A DNA stretch of 8,459 nt from an uncultured Azospirillum sp. (GTDB taxonomy: Bacteria; Pseudomonadota; Alphaproteobacteria; Azospirillales; Azospirillaceae): the NCBI GenBank assembly GCA_937960755.1, contig CALGOL010000259.1:1-8459 (forward strand), given 5' to 3'. The notes under the pieces are model-generated. The model was not told where the DNA came from, ran no database searches, and saw only the letters and a list, made by a program, of their open reading frames with translations. Position 1 is the stretch's first letter; each line of letters begins with the position of its first letter. The translations under genes and the position numbers were made by a program. Shown here piece after piece: positions 5,771 to 8,459 of the stretch.

Positions 5771-5800
5771 CCCCTCCGCCGGCCTGGGCCGGAGAAGGGG
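5771..5800. terminator. GC-rich hairpin between the convergent HEPN gene and aceB
   Basis: CCGGCC (5779-5784) and GGCCGG (5787-5792) form a compact stem. Flanking CCCCTCC (5771-5777) and GGAGAAGGGG (5791-5800) can extend or compete with it. It sits in the 60-bp gap between convergent genes, where a bidirectional terminator would be expected. No U-run follows on either strand, so it could instead be a REP-like dispersed element, a common form of such CCCCTCC...GGAG..GGGG repeats. Confidence 0.4.
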
Positions 5801-5820
5801 GGGCGGAAAACACCGGCGGC

Positions 5821-7425
5821 TTATTCTCCCCGCGCCACCAAACGGTCATAGGCCGGCAGGGTGAGGAACTCCATGAAGTCGGCGCGGGCGATCAGGTCGC
5901 GGAACATCTGCGCGGCTTCGGCGAACTTGCCGCCGTGGTACCGGTCCAGCCCCAGCCGGTCGCGCCATGCCGCCAATTCCTCGGCGACGATCTGATCCAC
6001 CAGCGCCATGTCGATCAGCCGGCCGTCGTCCAGCTTGGCTTCTTTGTGCACCCACTGCCAAACCTGCGTGCGGCTGATTTCCGCCGTCGCCGCGTCCTCC
6101 ATCAGGTTGAACAGCGGCACGCAGCCGACGCCGCGCAGCCAAGCTTCCAGATAGCCGATGCCGACCGCCACGTTCTGACGCAAGCCGGCTTCGGTCTTCG
6201 GGCCTTGCGGCACGGTCAGCAGATCGGCGGCGGTGGCGGTGAAATCGCCGCGCTTGCGGTTGATCTGGTTCGGCGTCGGCATGATGCGGTCGAACACCTC
6301 CAGCGCCACCGGCACCAAGCCGGGGTGGGCGACCCAAGTGCCGTCATGGCCGTTCTTGGCTTCCCGCTCCTTGTCGGCGCGGACTTGGGCGAAGGCGCGT
6401 TCGTTGGCCTCCGCGTCGTCTTTGACCGGGATGAACGCCGCCATGCCGCCGATGGCCGGCGCGTTGCGGCGATGACAGGTCTTGATGGCCAACTGGCTGT
6501 ACGCGCTGAGGAAATGCACGTCCATCGTCACTTTGGCGCGGTCGGGCATCACGGCGCCCGCGTCGTTGCGCAGCTTCTTGATGAAGCTGAAGATGTAGTC
6601 CCAGCGGCCGCAGTTGAGCCCGGCGGAGTGCTCGCGCAGTTCGTAGAGGATTTCATCCATCTCGAACGCCGCCAGGATGGTTTCAATCAGCACGGTGGCC
6701 TTGATCGAGCCGTGCGGGATTTTCAGATAATCTTCGGCGGTGCTGAACACCTCGTTCCACAGCCGCGCCTCGAAATGGCTTTCCATCTTCGGCAGATAGA
6801 AATAGGGGCCGGAGCCGCGCGCCAGCAGTTCCGCCGCATTGTGGAAGGCGTAAAGCGCAAAGTCGAACAGCGCGCCGGAAATCGCTTCGCCTTCAAAGCG
6901 GACGTGCTTTTCATCCATGTGCCAGCCGCGCGGCCGCACCTTCAGCACCGCGGTCTTGTCGTTCAGCGCGTATTGCTTGCCGCTGGCGGGGTCTTGATAG
7001 GAGATGGTCCGGCGCACCGCGTCGCGCAGATTGATTTGGCCTTCGATCAGGTTCTTCCACGTCGGGGTGTTGGAATCCTCAAAATCGGCCATGAACACTT
7101 TGGCGCCGGAGTTCAGCGCGTTGATAATCATCTTGCGCTCAACCGGGCCGGTGATCTCCACCCGACGGTCTTGCAAATCGGCCGGCAACGGGGAGATTGT
7201 CCATTCCGCTTCGCGGATGCGGCGTGTTTCCGGCAGAAAATCGGGCTTTTCGCCCTTGTCGATCAAGGCTTGACGCTGCTTGCGCACGCCCAGCAGCCGG
7301 CGGCGCTCGGCGCCGAAACGACCTTCCAGTTCGGCGACGAAGGCCAGCGCCTCCGGCGTCAGGATTTCAGCGTACTCCGCCGGAATCGCCGCCAGCAGCT
7401 CAAGGCCGGAGATAGTGGTCGCCAT
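5821..7425 (-). CDS. aceB: Malate synthase A
   Basis: Malate synthase condenses glyoxylate with acetyl-CoA to give malate, the second step of the glyoxylate shunt, in the cytoplasm. The 534 residues are the length of the A isoform. Family blocks are all present: KVFMADFEDSNTPTWKN (109-125), KVRPRGWHM (162-170) with the active-site arginine region, VLIETILAAFEMDE (245-258) with Mg-binding Glu248, the malate synthase signature REHSAGLNCGRWDYIF (264-279) with Asp276, and MEDAATAEISRTQVWQW (442-458) with the probable catalytic base Asp444. The C-terminal FLTLPAYDRL is typical. ATG 7425 is preceded by AGGGGGGAAAATCC, a strong ribosome binding site. Isocitrate lyase, its pathway partner, is not in the window. 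It follows malQ on the same strand after 89 bp. Confidence 0.97.
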   Translation of the reverse strand: MATTISGLELLAAIPAEYAEILTPEALAFVAELEGRFGAERRRLLGVRKQRQALIDKGEKPDFLPETRRIREAEWTISPLPADLQDRRVEITGPVERKMIINALNSGAKVFMADFEDSNTPTWKNLIEGQINLRDAVRRTISYQDPASGKQYALNDKTAVLKVRPRGWHMDEKHVRFEGEAISGALFDFALYAFHNAAELLARGSGPYFYLPKMESHFEARLWNEVFSTAEDYLKIPHGSIKATVLIETILAAFEMDEILYELREHSAGLNCGRWDYIFSFIKKLRNDAGAVMPDRAKVTMDVHFLSAYSQLAIKTCHRRNAPAIGGMAAFIPVKDDAEANERAFAQVRADKEREAKNGHDGTWVAHPGLVPVALEVFDRIMPTPNQINRKRGDFTATAADLLTVPQGPKTEAGLRQNVAVGIGYLEAWLRGVGCVPLFNLMEDAATAEISRTQVWQWVHKEAKLDDGRLIDMALVDQIVAEELAAWRDRLGLDRYHGGKFAEAAQMFRDLIARADFMEFLTLPAYDRLVARGE

Positions 7426-7514
7426 GGATTTTCCCCCCTGTTCGATAGCAGCGCTTTTAATCGCGCTTTCGCGTCTGTTTACACTCTTGTCGCTGGGCTG
7501 AGAATAGCCGTTGC
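7426..7514 (-). promoter_or_regulatory. aceB leader with strong ribosome binding site and short repeats
   Basis: The minus-strand AGGGGGG at 7438-7432 stands 6 nt before the aceB ATG. Upstream, AGCGC (7450-7454) and GCGCT (7463-7467) form an inverted repeat, and GCGCTTT occurs twice 12 bp apart (7451-7457, 7463-7469). These may mark a regulator site, as glyoxylate-shunt genes are usually carbon-source controlled. I see no convincing -35/-10 pair and no strong malQ terminator here. Confidence 0.35.
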
Positions 7515-8459
7515 TTAGCCTGTCGTTGACGTCTTTCGCGCGTTGCAGGCTGCCGCCAAACGCCGCACGGCGGGATGCGCGCTCAACCCTTTCAGGTTGA
7601 TCGGCAAGCGGCGGCGCCAGTTGGGATGCTGATCCACCGTGCCGGGCAGATTGGGTTGCTCAAGCTCCTCCACCGCGTCCTCCAAAGCCGCGGTCAGCAA
7701 CGCCGCCGGGCTGCGGGCGAGGAACTGATGAACCGCGGCGGTCAGATCGGCGGTCCAGGCTTGGCCGCCTTCGTTGTCGGGGTAGCAGGATGGGCGCAAG
7801 CCCGCTTGCTCCAGCGCCCGCAGCAGCCGCCAGCGGTCGACGCCGCGCTCCCAAGCGTCGGCGTTCATCATCTCATCCGACGGATAGAGCGACAGCAGGC
7901 GGCGCCATTCCAGATCGCGGCCGGTCCAGAAACCGCGTAACGGCGGCAGATCATGGGTGGTGACGGTGGCGAGCGCTTCGGCCGGATAGGCGTCGGCGGG
8001 CAGGAAATCGCCGCTGGCGCGGTCGCGCTCAAAATACAGCACGCGATAGCTCAGCACTCCGGCCTCGGCCATGCGCGGGCGGAAGTCGTCCGGCACGGTG
8101 CCCAAATCCTCACCGATCACCAAACAGCGGTTGCGGTGCGACTCCAGCGCCACGATGCGCAACAAATCTTCAAATGGATAAGCGACATAGGCGCCGGGGG
8201 CGCAGACGCCGTTCTCGTCCCGATCCGGCAGCCAGAACATGTGCATCAAACCCATGACATGGTCGATGCGCAACGCCCCGGCGGCGCGCATGTTGGCGCG
8301 CAGCGCGGCGATGAAGGGGGCGTAGGCGCGTTCGCGCAATCCCAACGGAGACAAGGGCGTCAGCCCCCAATTCTGCCCCATCAGGTTTAACAGGTCCGGC
8401 GGCGCCCCCACCGCGGCGCCGGTCGCCAGCGCTTTGGGGTCGCCCCACGCCGCCGAGCC
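7515..8459 (-). CDS. malQ: 4-alpha-glucanotransferase (amylomaltase), C-terminal part, cut by the right edge
   Basis: MalQ (glycoside hydrolase family 77) transfers alpha-1,4-glucan segments between maltodextrins, feeding starch or glycogen breakdown. The frame is open to the right edge and starts mid-protein with WGDPKALATGAAVGAPPD, so the true start lies outside; 314 residues are visible. The three catalytic acids are in place: Asp66 in LRIDHVMGLMHMFW (nucleophile), Glu117 in VIGEDLGTVP (acid/base) and Asp170 in TTHDLPPLRGFW (transition-state stabiliser). The segment LPDRDENGVCAPGAYVAYPFEDLL is characteristic of MalQ. The C-terminus reads PNLPGTVDQHPNWRRRLP, another family block. In many bacteria the gene sits in a glycogen operon, so glycogen genes may lie to the right. 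It is intact as far as seen. Confidence 0.95.
   Translation of the reverse strand, partial: GSAAWGDPKALATGAAVGAPPDLLNLMGQNWGLTPLSPLGLRERAYAPFIAALRANMRAAGALRIDHVMGLMHMFWLPDRDENGVCAPGAYVAYPFEDLLRIVALESHRNRCLVIGEDLGTVPDDFRPRMAEAGVLSYRVLYFERDRASGDFLPADAYPAEALATVTTHDLPPLRGFWTGRDLEWRRLLSLYPSDEMMNADAWERGVDRWRLLRALEQAGLRPSCYPDNEGGQAWTADLTAAVHQFLARSPAALLTAALEDAVEELEQPNLPGTVDQHPNWRRRLPINLKGLSAHPAVRRLAAACNARKTSTTG

Noticed and set aside
7501..7517. Terminator after malQ (GGCT...AGCC)
   Set aside because: It has only a 4-bp stem with no U-run, too weak to support.
5935..7518. Long open frame on the plus strand opposite aceB (527 codons)
   Set aside because: It is antisense to a clear malate synthase gene. 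Long antisense frames are common in GC-rich codon-biased DNA, and its translation shows no family motif.

Overview
The window looks like chromosomal DNA of a GC-rich alphaproteobacterium, probably from the Rhodospirillales; this is judged by eye from the protein styles (MnmA, HtpG, MalQ) and codon use, not from a search. Five of the seven gene-sized coding regions lie on the minus strand. Read in the direction of transcription they are malQ (running in from the right edge), aceB, mnmA, htpG and a fic gene. The ribosome binding site and first seven codons of another minus-strand gene reach the left edge.

Right part (5821-8459): malQ encodes the C-terminal half of a GH77 4-alpha-glucanotransferase. 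It is followed after an 89-bp gap by complete malate synthase A (aceB), which has its own strong ribosome binding site. Middle part (4954-5820): this is the only plus-strand segment. It holds two small overlapping genes between the divergent mnmA and the convergent aceB. The second gene encodes a HEPN-like all-helical protein with an Rx5H motif. The first encodes a proline-rich-to-alpha/beta small protein that I do not recognise. An exact 18-bp tandem duplication covers the start of the first gene. This pair is the accessory-looking part of the window and the best candidate for something undescribed, in the style of a toxin-antitoxin pair.

Left-middle part (1817-4953): mnmA (tRNA 2-thiouridylase) and htpG (bacterial Hsp90) are housekeeping genes. 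The 104-bp gap between them carries a candidate RpoH-type heat-shock promoter for htpG. Left part (1-1816): a 520-residue Fic-domain protein has a complete catalytic motif and an apparently degenerate autoinhibitory motif. It is preceded by an AT-rich leader with an inverted repeat and three spaced direct repeats, and by a perfect 12-bp hairpin after htpG.

Most genes act independently: glycogen/maltodextrin metabolism, glyoxylate shunt, tRNA modification and protein folding. The fic gene and the HEPN pair look like accessory insertions between core genes. No rRNA, tRNA, CRISPR array, transposase or phage gene was seen.
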